From NCBI GenBank assembly GCA_964445575.1, contig CAYULB010000001.1, forward strand, positions 1-64,000: a stretch of DNA of 64,000 bases. Reading direction: 5' to 3'. The notes below the pieces were generated by a model. The model was not told where the DNA came from and made no database searches. It saw only the letters and a list, made by a program, of their open reading frames with translations. Position numbers and translations under genes: made by a program. Positions within the stretch are counted from its first letter, which is position 1. Each line of letters begins with the position of its first letter. Positions 15,140 to 24,689 of this stretch are shown here, piece after piece. This DNA is from WJMT01 sp964445575. Lineage in GTDB: Bacteria; Acidobacteriota; Aminicenantia; Aminicenantales; Aminicenantaceae.

Positions 15140-17851
15140 ATGGCTGAAAAATATGTTTATTTTTTTGAAAAGAACAATGCAGAAGGCAACAAAGGCATGA
15201 AAGAACTGCTCGGTGGCAAGGGAGCTAATCTAGCTGAAATGGCGGGAATAGGACTCCCCGTTCCTCCGGGATTCACGGTGTCCACCGATGTATGCACTCT
15301 GTTTTTGGAGAAAGGGAAAAAACTTCCAGAAGAAGTCAAGGAAGAAATCGATAAAAATTTAGAAAGATTAGAGAAATCAACAGGACAAAGGTTTGGAGAC
15401 AAAAACAACCCATTGCTGGTCTCAGTTCGTTCAGGAGCCAAGTTTTCTATGCCCGGAATGATGGATACTATATTGAACCTGGGGCTGAATTATGAAACCG
15501 TTGAAGGACTGGCAGAGAAAAGTAATGACAGGCGGTTTGCCTTAGACTGTTACCGGAGATTGATCCAAATGTTTGGTGATGTGGTTCTGGAAATCCCGAA
15601 GAAAAAGTTTGAAGAAATATTGAAAGCTAAAAAAAAGGAAAAGAACATAAAAATTGATTCTCAGCTTCCTGAAGAGACTCTAGAGGAAATATTGGATGAA
15701 TATAAAAAAATTGTAAAAGAGCAGGCAGGAAGAGAGTTCCCTCAGGACGTTAAAGAACAATTGTATTTAGCAATATCAGCAGTATTCCGTTCGTGGGATA
15801 ATCCCCGAGCTATAACTTACCGGCATATTCATCATATTCCCGATGATTTAGGCACAGCCGTAAATATTCAGCTCATGGTTTTTGGTAACTTCGGAGACCA
15901 TTCAGCTACCGGCGTGGGTTTTACCAGAGACCCGGCAACTGGAGAGAAAAAGCTCTATGGAGAATATCTCATCAATGCTCAAGGTGAAGATGTAGTGGCT
16001 GGAGTCAGGACCCCCTCTCCCTTGGAAGAACTTGAAAAAGATATGCCGGAAGTATTCAAACAGCTTGTCCAGGTGACCGAGCAACTTGAAAAACATTATC
16101 ATAATGTTCAGGACTTTGAATTTACCGTCCAGGAAAATGAACTTTATATGTTACAGACCAGGGATGGAAAAAGAACAGGACAGGCTGCCGTAAAGATAGC
16201 TGTAGACCTGGTTGAGGAAGGGATAGCGACTAAGGAAGAAGCCTTGATGATGGTGGAGCCTGCTGCTCTGGATCAGCTTCTCCATCCTGTTTTTGATCCT
16301 AAAGAAAAAGAAAATCATGAAGTATTGGCGAAAGGGCTTGCCGCTTCCCCCGGAGCAGCCGCAGGGCAGGTGGTGTTTTCATCAGATGAGGCTGTGGAAT
16401 GGAAATCAAAGGGAAAGAAAGTGATTTTAGTAAGGGAGGAAACTTCACCGGATGATATACATGGAATGAGTGCTTCTCAGGGAATTTTGACCGCAACAGG
16501 GGGAATGACTTCGCATGCTGCTGTGGTTGGGAGACAGATGGGAAAGCCTGCTGTGGTGGGATGTGGAGACATAGCTCTGAATGAAGAAGGGAAAAAATTT
16601 AAAGTAAAAAACAAAGTGCTGAAAGAAGGAGATGCTATTTCAATAGATGGAGCTTCTGGTGAACTCCTGCTGGGTGAGATCGTGACCAGACCATCTGAGA
16701 TAATACAGGTTATTAGAGGAAATAAAAAGCCAGAAGAGTCTGAATTGTATAATTATTTTAACACATTCTTGGGTTGGGCAGATGAAGTGAGGAAAATGAA
16801 TGTGAGGGCTAATGCAGATACTCCTGAGGATGCCAAAATGGCTTTTGCTTTTGGTGCTGAAGGCATTGGATTAACCAGGACCGAACATATGTTTTTTGAG
16901 AAAGAGAGACTGCCCTTTATAAAAAACATGATTTTATCAGAGTCAGAAGAGGACCGGCGCAAATATTTAGATAAGCTGCTGCCCTTTCAGAGAGATGACT
17001 TCTATGACTTATTTAAAGTCATGAAAGGAAATCCTGTGACCATAAGGACACTGGATCCTCCTCTTCATGAATTTTTGCCCAACAAAGAAGACCTGATGCT
17101 GGAAATCGCTGAATTAAAGCGTTCCAAAAAGAAGAACAAGGAAAAGATTAAGGAAAAAGAAAAATTGTTAGAAAGGGTGAAAGCTCTCTCTGAATTCAAT
17201 CCTATGCTCGGTCATCGAGGATGCCGTTTGGGAGTTACCTTTCCTGAAATAATAGAAATGCAGGCTTCAGCTATATTTGAAGCAGCATGCCAGCTGGCAA
17301 GTGAAGGGAAAAAGGTCTTTCCCGAGATTATGGTTCCATTGATTGGGTCAGTGAATGAGCTGGCTGACCAGAAAAAAATAATTGTGGATGTAGCGGAGAA
17401 ATTGATCAAAAAATACAATGTTGAATTTGATTATACGGTGGGCACTATGATAGAGATACCCAGAGCAGCCATAACTGCAGATAAAGTAGCCCGGGAAGCT
17501 GACTTCTTCTCGTTTGGAACTAATGACCTTACCCAGACTGCTTTCGGGATATCCCGTGATGACGGTGCCTCATTTATCAACCATTATTTAACCCACGGAA
17601 TATGGAAAGATGATCCCTTCACTACTATTGATATTGATGGAGTTGGTGAGTTGATGAAGTGGGCTGTTAAAAAAGGACGAGAGACAAAACCAGATTTAAA
17701 AATAGGGATATGTGGAGTCCACGGCGGAGACCCGAGATCTATCTTTTTCTGTCATAAAGTAGGATTGAACTATGTCAGCTGCTCAGCTTATCAGATTCCT
17801 ATTGCAAGATTAGCATCAGCCCAGGTCACTCTTAAAGAAAACAGGGAATAG
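15140..17851 (+). CDS. ppdK: Pyruvate, phosphate dikinase
   Basis: PPDK interconverts pyruvate, ATP and Pi with PEP, AMP and PPi, typical of anaerobes that use PPi in glycolysis or gluconeogenesis. The 903-aa enzyme has the N-terminal ATP-grasp domain (GGKGANLAEMA near the start), the phospho-carrier His in GGMTSHAAVVG (H459), and the C-terminal PEP/pyruvate barrel with the catalytic Cys in GICGVHGGDP (C858). The start at 15140 has AAAGGAGG upstream; an in-frame ATG 13 codons earlier lacks one. The 228-bp upstream gap has a TATAAT at 15044-15049 without a clear -35. The next gene follows after 16 bp. Confidence 0.97.
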   Translation: MAEKYVYFFEKNNAEGNKGMKELLGGKGANLAEMAGIGLPVPPGFTVSTDVCTLFLEKGKKLPEEVKEEIDKNLERLEKSTGQRFGDKNNPLLVSVRSGAKFSMPGMMDTILNLGLNYETVEGLAEKSNDRRFALDCYRRLIQMFGDVVLEIPKKKFEEILKAKKKEKNIKIDSQLPEETLEEILDEYKKIVKEQAGREFPQDVKEQLYLAISAVFRSWDNPRAITYRHIHHIPDDLGTAVNIQLMVFGNFGDHSATGVGFTRDPATGEKKLYGEYLINAQGEDVVAGVRTPSPLEELEKDMPEVFKQLVQVTEQLEKHYHNVQDFEFTVQENELYMLQTRDGKRTGQAAVKIAVDLVEEGIATKEEALMMVEPAALDQLLHPVFDPKEKENHEVLAKGLAASPGAAAGQVVFSSDEAVEWKSKGKKVILVREETSPDDIHGMSASQGILTATGGMTSHAAVVGRQMGKPAVVGCGDIALNEEGKKFKVKNKVLKEGDAISIDGASGELLLGEIVTRPSEIIQVIRGNKKPEESELYNYFNTFLGWADEVRKMNVRANADTPEDAKMAFAFGAEGIGLTRTEHMFFEKERLPFIKNMILSESEEDRRKYLDKLLPFQRDDFYDLFKVMKGNPVTIRTLDPPLHEFLPNKEDLMLEIAELKRSKKKNKEKIKEKEKLLERVKALSEFNPMLGHRGCRLGVTFPEIIEMQASAIFEAACQLASEGKKVFPEIMVPLIGSVNELADQKKIIVDVAEKLIKKYNVEFDYTVGTMIEIPRAAITADKVAREADFFSFGTNDLTQTAFGISRDDGASFINHYLTHGIWKDDPFTTIDIDGVGELMKWAVKKGRETKPDLKIGICGVHGGDPRSIFFCHKVGLNYVSCSAYQIPIARLASAQVTLKENRE

Positions 17852-17867
17852 AGAAAGAATAGAGGTA

Positions 17868-18851
17868 ATGGCAGGCCTTAAACAAATTGTTCGACGTTTT
17901 AAAAAAGAAAAATTCCCTTTTAAATTTGTTTATAGTGATTCTTACTGGATGGTGGATTTCAAAAACCATGTTTTTCCAGTTAGAAAGTACAGATTGGTCT
18001 ATGAAAAGCTGCTCAAAGAAGGAGCTGCAAAAAAGAATTTTATTGAACCTTATATTCCGGATGAAAAGGATGTATTGAGAGCTCATTCATCTAAACATAT
18101 AAAAAAAATAAAATCTGGAAAACTTTCTCCTTCCGAGCTTATGACTTTAGAGATTCCCTTTTCCAAGGAAGCCATACAATTTTTTTATCTTACTGCAGGG
18201 GGTACCATATGCGCGTCTGAAGCAGCAGTCAGAGATGGCATGTGTGTTCATATAGGAGGTGGGTTTCACCATGCTTTTTCTGACCATGGAGAAGGATTTT
18301 GTGTTCTCAATGATGTGGCCATAGCCTTAGAGAAAATGAAAGCAGAAAATAAGGTTCAGAAAGCCATGGTGGTAGACTGTGATGTGCATCAGGGAAACGG
18401 CACAGCAGCTATTCTTAAGGGAAAAAAATATGCTTTTACCTTTTCTTTGCACCAAATGGATATTTATCCGGCTGAGAAAGAGACAAGTTCTTTGGATGTG
18501 GGTTTATGGTCCGGAGATGGGGATGGTGAATATCTAGAGAAATTGAGACACCATATCCCGCGGATCTACGAAGAATTCAATCCTGATTTGATATTTTATC
18601 TAGCCGGGGCAGACCCGTATAGAAAAGACAGATTAGGGGATTTGAACCTAACGTTTAAAGGGCTTGAACAGAGAGACCATATTGTTATAGAAAACGCTCA
18701 GAAGAGAGGTTGTCCTGTGGTCATCCTCTTTGCTGGTGGGTATGCACTAGAAGTGGATGACGTTGTTTCCATTCATATGAATACCATAATGACAGCCCTA
18801 AAAATCTATAAACGGTATTCCAAAAAAGGGATTTTAGGAATTCTGAAGTAG
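17868..18851 (+). CDS. Histone deacetylase family (AcuC/amidohydrolase-like) protein
   Basis: The 327-aa protein belongs to the zinc-dependent arginase/deacetylase superfamily. Landmarks are GGGFHHAFSDHGEGFCVLND (H134, H135), the metal motif VDCDVHQGNGTA (D172, H174), the second metal Asp in AGADPYRKDRLG (D249), and FAGGYA. Bacterial members deacetylate acetyl-CoA synthetase (AcuC) or small amides such as acetylpolyamines. It lies 16 bp behind ppdK in the same direction, so the two are probably co-transcribed; this would fit a link between deacetylation and pyruvate/acetate metabolism, which is inference. Its end overlaps the convergent peptidase by 18 bp. Confidence 0.88.
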   Translation: MAGLKQIVRRFKKEKFPFKFVYSDSYWMVDFKNHVFPVRKYRLVYEKLLKEGAAKKNFIEPYIPDEKDVLRAHSSKHIKKIKSGKLSPSELMTLEIPFSKEAIQFFYLTAGGTICASEAAVRDGMCVHIGGGFHHAFSDHGEGFCVLNDVAIALEKMKAENKVQKAMVVDCDVHQGNGTAAILKGKKYAFTFSLHQMDIYPAEKETSSLDVGLWSGDGDGEYLEKLRHHIPRIYEEFNPDLIFYLAGADPYRKDRLGDLNLTFKGLEQRDHIVIENAQKRGCPVVILFAGGYALEVDDVVSIHMNTIMTALKIYKRYSKKGILGILK

Positions 18852-20066
18852 TATATGAGCGAAAACTTTTGCGTCTCCGACCATGTTATCTATCACGCAG
18901 TATTCATCCGGTTGATGGGCGGTTTCCTCTATCTTTGACCAGCAAGCCACTTGATAGTTAGCTTTACGTAAAAAAGAAGCGACTGTGCGCCCTCCGATTC
19001 CCACAGGTTCTGCTTTTTTACCGTAGATATCTTTAATTGCTTTTTTTAAGCATTTCACTACAGGTGCATCAGCCGGGGTATTAGTGCTGTTGGATTCCTT
19101 TTGTACGTCCTCTAAAAATATTTTTACCTGGAATTTTTTTTCAGTTCTTTTTGCTGTTTTCTGAATCTCTTTTTTGACATTCTCTATGGTGTGTTCAGGT
19201 ATGACGCGGCAGTCCATATAAAAGATGTCTTCTCCTGGAATGGTATTGATATTGGGAACATTTGCTTCTTTTTTAGTAGGTTCAAATGTTGAAAATGGGG
19301 GAGAAAATAAGGAGTTTTTTTCAGGAAAAATTTCATAAAGTTTTGATAATTCTGCGATGAGATAGGAAGCGGCCCTTAGGCTGTTTATTCCTTTCTCTGG
19401 AGTGGAGGCTTGGATCTGTTTTCCAACTGTTTTTACTTTCAACCAGTATATGTTTTTTTCTGCAATTTCTATCATGGTGCCGTGTTTGTTTCCCACACCG
19501 GGGACAATGAATAAATCCTGTTTTTTAAAGGGATTGGATTTTTTCAAAATGTATTCGATCCCTTTTTTGTTTCCTGTTTCTTCATCAGAGACAAATATCA
19601 ATCCCACATCATAGGTGGGTTTTATTCCTTGTTTTTGGAGGGCTTTCAATGCATAAATGGAAGCGATCATATCCTGCTGATTGTCTTCCACACCCCTACC
19701 AAATATTTTTCCAGCTTCGACATAGGCTTTGAAGGGATTTCCTTTCCACAAGGCCGGTTCACCTGGGGGCACTACATCCATGTGAGTCATAATCCATATG
19801 GTTTTTGAAGAATTTTTTCCTTTGTAGGTGGCAATGATATTAGGTCTATAGCCAGATGAAGCATCGATATCCGGAGCTTTGATTAAATCAACCTTGTCAA
19901 AGGCAATGTCAGGGAGCATCTCGAGAATAAATTCTGCTTTTTCTGCTTCTCCGCTTCCACCGTTAACAGGAGCGATAGCAGGAAATGAGCACAGTTTTAT
20001 TTGCATGTCGACCATCTCGTTACGGTATTTTTCTATTTGAGTCATGACTTTTTTTAGCTTCGTCAT
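18834..20066 (-). CDS. M20 family metallopeptidase (dipeptidase/ArgE-DapE type)
   Basis: This is a 410-aa zinc exopeptidase or deacylase. Seen are the first metal motif MTHMDVVPPGEP, then GRGVEDNQQDMIAS, the catalytic VSDEETGNKKG, a dimerisation insert, and a C-terminal part ending in EETAHQPDEYCVIDNM that supplies the last metal His. The substrate may be a dipeptide or N-acyl amino acid. The start at 20066 has TGGAG eight bases upstream; in-frame ATGs up to 20135 add 23 unlike residues. It is a single gene convergent with the deacetylase. Confidence 0.87.
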   Translation of the reverse strand: MTKLKKVMTQIEKYRNEMVDMQIKLCSFPAIAPVNGGSGEAEKAEFILEMLPDIAFDKVDLIKAPDIDASSGYRPNIIATYKGKNSSKTIWIMTHMDVVPPGEPALWKGNPFKAYVEAGKIFGRGVEDNQQDMIASIYALKALQKQGIKPTYDVGLIFVSDEETGNKKGIEYILKKSNPFKKQDLFIVPGVGNKHGTMIEIAEKNIYWLKVKTVGKQIQASTPEKGINSLRAASYLIAELSKLYEIFPEKNSLFSPPFSTFEPTKKEANVPNINTIPGEDIFYMDCRVIPEHTIENVKKEIQKTAKRTEKKFQVKIFLEDVQKESNSTNTPADAPVVKCLKKAIKDIYGKKAEPVGIGGRTVASFLRKANYQVACWSKIEETAHQPDEYCVIDNMVGDAKVFAHILLQNS

Positions 20067-20243
20067 TTCAGACTCCAATTTTAGGAATAATAGCACCCCT
20101 TGGTTCAAGAAGCAAGACATGAGAGAGGTATGCAAGTCTCTCCAAAATGGTTACGAGAAGAGAGGGCGGATAGGTATATATATATCACGGAATGAGAGAC
20201 TCCTTCAAGAGGCATTTGTTAAACACAGATGCTTTTTCCAAAC

Positions 20244-20272
20244 TTGACATTTGTTGCGATAGAGACTACATT
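20244..20272 (+). promoter_or_regulatory. Promoter of the glycosyltransferase cluster
   Basis: TTGACA (20244-20249) and TACATT (20267-20272) are 17 bp apart. The predicted start (about 20279) is next to the ATG at 20281. There is no ribosome-binding site, so the message is probably leaderless. Confidence 0.7.
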
Positions 20273-20280
20273 TAGCCAAA

Positions 20281-21417
20281 ATGAAGATAGGGATAGACCT
20301 ACGTCCTTTTATAAGGTTTGAAACAGGAGTGGGCACTTACATCAAAAATCTGCTTTTTTATCTATCTACCATAGATATGGAAAATGATTATTACCTGTTT
20401 TCATCTTCCTTGAAACAGAGGTTTTCTCCTTCCAAAATTCCGATCTTCAATAAGATGCATTTTCGAGATTTCCATTATCCGGTAAAATTATTGAATTTTT
20501 TATGGTACAGATTGGGTGGGCCCACCATGGATGCCTTTTTCAAAACTCAGCTTGACCTAACTCACTCCCCGAGTCCTCTTATTTGTCCTACTAAAGGGAA
20601 AACAATCATAACTGTTCATGACCTTTTTTTTATGGATTTTCCTTTTATGGCGAATAAAGAAGCCCGAAAATTTTTTTATAAAAACATACACAAGTCTCTC
20701 CAGAAATCAAATGGAATCATAGTGGTTTCTAATTTTATAAAGAAACAGCTTTTAGAAAAATTTGATGCGGATAAAGATAAAATCAAAGTCATTTATCACG
20801 GAGTGGACCCTGAGTTTACGTCTGATGTTTCCTGGGAGGAGGTAAAGAAATTTCGAGAATCTCATTCTTTGTCCTCAAGGGTGATTGTGTTTGTAGGGGC
20901 CATGGAGCCAAGAAAAAATCTTTTAAACCTTATAGAAGCGTTTAAGATTATTCATCGTGAAGAACCTGATGTTTCGTGTGTTATTGCTGGGAAAAAAGGA
21001 CGGGATTATCCTGCTTTGAAAAGAAGTGCAGAAAAGAGCCAGTTTAATTCCCGATTAAAAATATTGGATTATCTCTCTATCAGAGACTTAAAACGTCTGT
21101 ACAAAGCAGGAACCATTTTTGTCTTTCCTTCTTATTGTGAAGGTTTTGGCCTGCCTCTTCTCGAAGCCATGGTCAGTGAGATGCCTGTGACTGCCTCTAA
21201 CCGCACCGCTTTACCTGAAATTGCAGGAGATGCAGCCCTTTATTTTGATCCAGACCGCCCCAAAGAGATAGCCGCCTGTATTTTACAGTTTCTCAGAGAT
21301 GAAGATTTAAGAGAGGAATTTATTGATAAAGGAAGAAAAAGAGCTCAGAGATTTGACTGGGAAAAAACTGCAAAAAGCACCTTAGACTTTTATCGACAGA
21401 TTTTTGAACAGAAATAA
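20281..21417 (+). CDS. Glycosyltransferase family 4, first of the cluster
   Basis: The 378-aa GT-B fold enzyme probably adds a sugar to a lipid-linked surface polysaccharide at the cytoplasmic face. It begins MKIGIDLRPF with the glycine motif TGVGTYIKNLL, contains VFVGAMEPRKNL at the start of the C-terminal Rossmann domain, and has the GT4 E-x7-E-type motif in PSYCEGFGLPLLEAM. Donor and acceptor are unknown. The ATG sits at the predicted transcription start. It is followed 25 bp later by a second GT4. Confidence 0.9.
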   Translation: MKIGIDLRPFIRFETGVGTYIKNLLFYLSTIDMENDYYLFSSSLKQRFSPSKIPIFNKMHFRDFHYPVKLLNFLWYRLGGPTMDAFFKTQLDLTHSPSPLICPTKGKTIITVHDLFFMDFPFMANKEARKFFYKNIHKSLQKSNGIIVVSNFIKKQLLEKFDADKDKIKVIYHGVDPEFTSDVSWEEVKKFRESHSLSSRVIVFVGAMEPRKNLLNLIEAFKIIHREEPDVSCVIAGKKGRDYPALKRSAEKSQFNSRLKILDYLSIRDLKRLYKAGTIFVFPSYCEGFGLPLLEAMVSEMPVTASNRTALPEIAGDAALYFDPDRPKEIAACILQFLRDEDLREEFIDKGRKRAQRFDWEKTAKSTLDFYRQIFEQK

Positions 21418-21442
21418 AAAAGGACAAAAGGGTCAATAAAAA

Positions 21443-22546
21443 TTGAAGATTGCTGTTGATTGTTATGAAGTGACTGCAGAGTCAACTGGTGTGGGACGAG
21501 TTATTCATAACATTCTGCTTTCCTTATGCCAAGAGGAAAGTCCGTATGAATTTTTAGCCTGTACCCGAGAGAAAATCAAAGATTATTCAGATTGCAGGAC
21601 TATAAAGCAGTGCTTGTTTGCTCAAAATAAGGGATACTTTAGGTGGCAGAACGGCCCTTTTTTTAAGAAAATAAAAAAAATACACCCAGACCTGGTGGTT
21701 GCCCCGAACTACACTCTGCCTTTTTTTATCAAATCCAAATCAATTCTTTTTGAGCACGACATATCTTTCGTTTCTCATCCAGAATGGTTTACAAAAAAAG
21801 AGGTCTTAAAGCGAAAATATTTAGTGAAAAGAAGCATCAAAAAGGCTTCGCTGGTGATCACTTTATCAGAATTCTCAAAGCAAGAAATCATCCGTCATTT
21901 TTCTGTGTTCCCTGAAAAAATTAAAGTGATGTATTTGGGAGTTGGAGAGAGGTTCAAGCCAGCTGAAGTGAAAGAAACGTCAGGATGGAAACAGAAAAAA
22001 GGACTAAAGAATAAAAAAATAATCGGCTATTTGGGTTCAATTTTTAACAGAAGGAATATTCCTCTTCTTGTTGATTCTGTGAGATTGTTGAGAGAGGAAT
22101 TTCCAGAAATAATTCTTTATATTATTGGAAAGAACCTGACTTTTCCCCGCCAGCCTCTAGAGAGAATATTAAATGAGAATTGGATTATCTGGGAAGAAAG
22201 CATCCCAGAGTCTGAACTTCCCCTCTTTTTTTCTTCATTGGATGCGTTTGCGTATCTCTCAGAATATGAAGGCTTTGGACTCCCCCCTCTTGAGTCGCTG
22301 GCGTGCGGGTCTGTTCCCGTGTTGTTAAAGAGGAGCGCTCTGGAAGAAGTGTATCCAGAGCTTTCTATTATGATTGAAAATCCTGAAATTAAAGAAGTCA
22401 AAAATGGGCTAGAGAAGGTCCTGACTGATAGAGAAAAAGTCAGAAAAATATTGGGCTCCTTTGAGAAAAAAAGAAAGTACTTTTCTTGGGATCGAGTGGC
22501 TGAACAGTTCAAGAAATTTATAAATGAGGCAGCAGGTGAAGAATAA
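21443..22546 (+). CDS. Glycosyltransferase family 4, second of the cluster
   Basis: The 367-aa GT4 starts at a TTG codon (reads as MKIAVDCYEVTA) and keeps the N-terminal TGVGRVIHNILLSL. The C-terminal domain has IIGYLGSIFNRRNI and the donor-site motif SEYEGFGLPPLESLACG. It is similar in size and layout to the preceding gene and may be an old duplicate with a different specificity. The start is supported by alignment with its neighbour, since the upstream Shine-Dalgarno sequence is weak. The following gene overlaps it or starts 37 bp later, depending on the start chosen. Confidence 0.88.
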   Translation: MKIAVDCYEVTAESTGVGRVIHNILLSLCQEESPYEFLACTREKIKDYSDCRTIKQCLFAQNKGYFRWQNGPFFKKIKKIHPDLVVAPNYTLPFFIKSKSILFEHDISFVSHPEWFTKKEVLKRKYLVKRSIKKASLVITLSEFSKQEIIRHFSVFPEKIKVMYLGVGERFKPAEVKETSGWKQKKGLKNKKIIGYLGSIFNRRNIPLLVDSVRLLREEFPEIILYIIGKNLTFPRQPLERILNENWIIWEESIPESELPLFFSSLDAFAYLSEYEGFGLPPLESLACGSVPVLLKRSALEEVYPELSIMIENPEIKEVKNGLEKVLTDREKVRKILGSFEKKRKYFSWDRVAEQFKKFINEAAGEE

Positions 22547-22583
22547 TCCTCCTGAAAATTTGTCTTCTCCCAAAGAGGATGTC

Positions 22584-23453
22584 ATGCTCTCTATAATTTT
22601 AGTCAATTATAATGGGGGAGACTTCATCCAGAAATGTCTGGATTCGATTGAGGAGAACTTATCAGAAATAAGAAGCGAAACCATTGTGATTGATAATCAT
22701 TCTACAGACGGAAGCGCACAGATAATACAGCGCAGATATCCCCATATACGTTTGTTTCGCAATTCAAAGAATCTTGGGTTTGCTAAAGCCAACAACCAAG
22801 GAATCAAAGCCAGCAAAGGGCAGTTTGTTCTTCTCATCAATCCTGATACTTATGTTTGTCCGAATTCCCTAAAGACACTTTTAGCGGAGATGAAAGCAAA
22901 TTCTGATATAGGAGCAGTGGGGCCGGCTTTAATCGATCGTAAAAATGGTTATCAGATATCATTCGGGAAAAAAGTAGGGTTTTTTTCTGAGGCAGCAAAA
23001 AAGTTGTTCTTGAACCGGTTTTTCAGATGGAGACTTCAGAAAAAGCCCAAAAGGAAAGATGTCCAATGGTTAAGCGCAGCATGCCTTATGACCCGAAAAG
23101 ATGTATTAGAGAGAGTCGGGATGTTTGATGAAAATTTTTTTCTGTATTTTGAGGATATTGACCTCTGCATGAGAATCAGAAAAAAGGGATGGAGGCTGGC
23201 GTATCTTCCTGATGTTAAGGTTTTTCATACAGGAGGGGCGAGCACCAAGTCTCAAAAACTCAGCAGTCGGTTTGAATACAGAAAAAGTCAGCTTTATTTT
23301 TATTGGAAACACAGCAGTCTTTTTTCCTATTTTTTACTCAAAGCTTATTTATGTATTCATTTTGTTTTTATCTTGTTCCTAGGTTTTTTTAAAAAAAACA
23401 GCTCCTTTAAAAAGAGGGCTAGATTTTTCAGATTACTCGGAAGGCGGCAGTGA
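22584..23453 (+). CDS. Glycosyltransferase family 2 (rhamnosyltransferase-like)
   Basis: This 289-aa GT-A enzyme has LSIILVNYNGG at the start, the first acidic cluster IDNHSTDGS, LLINPDTYVCP (the metal-binding D-x-D-like position), and FFLYFEDIDLCMRIRKKGWR, typical of the WbbL/rhamnosyl type. A C-terminal hydrophobic patch (YFLLKAYLCIHFVFILFLGFF) may anchor it to the membrane. The chosen ATG 22584 gives the family N-terminus with AGAGGA upstream; an earlier in-frame ATG at 22524 would overlap the previous gene by 23 bp. The stop overlaps the next GTG start as GTGA. Confidence 0.88.
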   Translation: MLSIILVNYNGGDFIQKCLDSIEENLSEIRSETIVIDNHSTDGSAQIIQRRYPHIRLFRNSKNLGFAKANNQGIKASKGQFVLLINPDTYVCPNSLKTLLAEMKANSDIGAVGPALIDRKNGYQISFGKKVGFFSEAAKKLFLNRFFRWRLQKKPKRKDVQWLSAACLMTRKDVLERVGMFDENFFLYFEDIDLCMRIRKKGWRLAYLPDVKVFHTGGASTKSQKLSSRFEYRKSQLYFYWKHSSLFSYFLLKAYLCIHFVFILFLGFFKKNSSFKKRARFFRLLGRRQ

Positions 23454-24580
23454 GAAAAATCAGAGTCTTAGAGGTCATTGACAAGACATTTCTGGGAGGA
23501 GGCCAGAAAAACCTTCTTTCCTTGGCTGAAAATCTGGATAAAGAAAGATTTGATATATCTGTTTGTTCCAACCCCAAAGGGCACCTTGTGGATGAGGCAT
23601 TAAAGAAAAACATCCCTCATTTTCCGGTTTCTATGAGCAAGCGCTTCAGCTTAAAACCAGTTAATGATATTGAAGACCTGCTGAAAAGGAATCGTTTTGA
23701 TATCATCCATACCCACGGAGGAGTGGCTGGTTTTTATGGAAGATGGGCTGCTCAAAAGTTCCCAAAACTGGCAGTTGTCCATACGTTGCACGGAATCCAT
23801 TATTTGTATTACCGGAATGTCTTTCTGAAATATTTTTACATTTATATCGAACGAATTTTTTCAAAGTTTACGGATGCGGTGATATTTGTTTCCCAGGCAG
23901 ACAAGAAAAAAGCAAGCCAGTTTAAACTGGCTTCAAGAGAGAAAATAAGATTAATCCAAAACGGCATTGATTTTTCTTGGTTTGAATCCAGGGGCCAGAA
24001 AAAAAACAAGGGAGATAAACACCAAAAAGGGCCTGTGGTAGGAACAGTGGCCCGGCTGCACCGTCAGAAAAATATTTCCCTTCTGATCAGAGCTGGACTT
24101 AGAGTCAAAAAAGAAGTTCCTGGATTGAGAATCCTGGTAGTTGGAGATGGTCCGCTGAGGAGCCATCTGGAAAAAATGAATAAAAAAATGGGGACAGATG
24201 ACACCATTTATTTCCTGGGAGAAAGGCAGGATGTGGCTGATATAATGTCTGTCTTTGATGTATTTGTACTCCCTTCCCTTTGGGAGGGCCTTCCTTATGT
24301 GCTGCTTGAAGCAGCTGCTTTAAAAAAACCTGTAATAGGTACAGATGTCGACGGGATTAGAGAAATAATAAAAAATAAAGAAACAGGCTTATTGGTCTCC
24401 CCCCACAAGCCCGGTGAATTGGCTGATGCCATGATGAAACTGTTAAATAAAAGAGAAACGGCTGAGAGGTACGGTGCCGCTTTTTATAGGGATATGAGAG
24501 AGAAATATTCAATTTCTCGTATGGTTAACAAAGTTCAGGACCTTTATAGGGAGCTTTTTGGTCGGATGGAAAGGGATTAA
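23450..24580 (+). CDS. Glycosyltransferase family 4, fourth gene of the cluster
   Basis: The 376-aa GT4 starts at GTG, sharing GTGA with the stop of the preceding gene, which points to translational coupling. N-terminal VLEVIDKTFLGGGQKNLLSLA and FDIIHTHGGVAGFYGRWAA are typical of WaaG/PimA-type enzymes. The C-terminal domain has GTVARLHRQKNI and PSLWEGLPYVLLEAAAL. The substrate is unknown. After it the operon breaks: a 109-bp gap with a new promoter precedes the next gene. Confidence 0.9.
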   Translation: MRKIRVLEVIDKTFLGGGQKNLLSLAENLDKERFDISVCSNPKGHLVDEALKKNIPHFPVSMSKRFSLKPVNDIEDLLKRNRFDIIHTHGGVAGFYGRWAAQKFPKLAVVHTLHGIHYLYYRNVFLKYFYIYIERIFSKFTDAVIFVSQADKKKASQFKLASREKIRLIQNGIDFSWFESRGQKKNKGDKHQKGPVVGTVARLHRQKNISLLIRAGLRVKKEVPGLRILVVGDGPLRSHLEKMNKKMGTDDTIYFLGERQDVADIMSVFDVFVLPSLWEGLPYVLLEAAALKKPVIGTDVDGIREIIKNKETGLLVSPHKPGELADAMMKLLNKRETAERYGAAFYRDMREKYSISRMVNKVQDLYRELFGRMERD

Positions 24581-24652
24581 ACCAAATCGATGTGAACAGA
24601 GTGAGTCTTGAGTTAGGGGAAGAGATTTTTTATCGGTTAGGATTTGAGAACG

Positions 24653-24681
24653 TTGACAATATATACCCCCCTTTTTATAAT
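24653..24681 (+). promoter_or_regulatory. Perfect consensus promoter with leaderless start
   Basis: TTGACA (24653-24658), a 17-bp spacer and TATAAT (24676-24681) are a full match to consensus. The ATG at 24690 is only nine bases after the -10 box, so the transcript should start at or next to the codon. Confidence 0.88.
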
Positions 24682-24689
24682 CAAGTCCC

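Noticed and set aside
22524..22583. Upstream start for the GT2 gene
   Set aside because: It would add 20 polar residues unlike the family; ATG 22584 begins at the conserved LSIILVNYN strand and has AGAGGA upstream. The longer form cannot be fully excluded.
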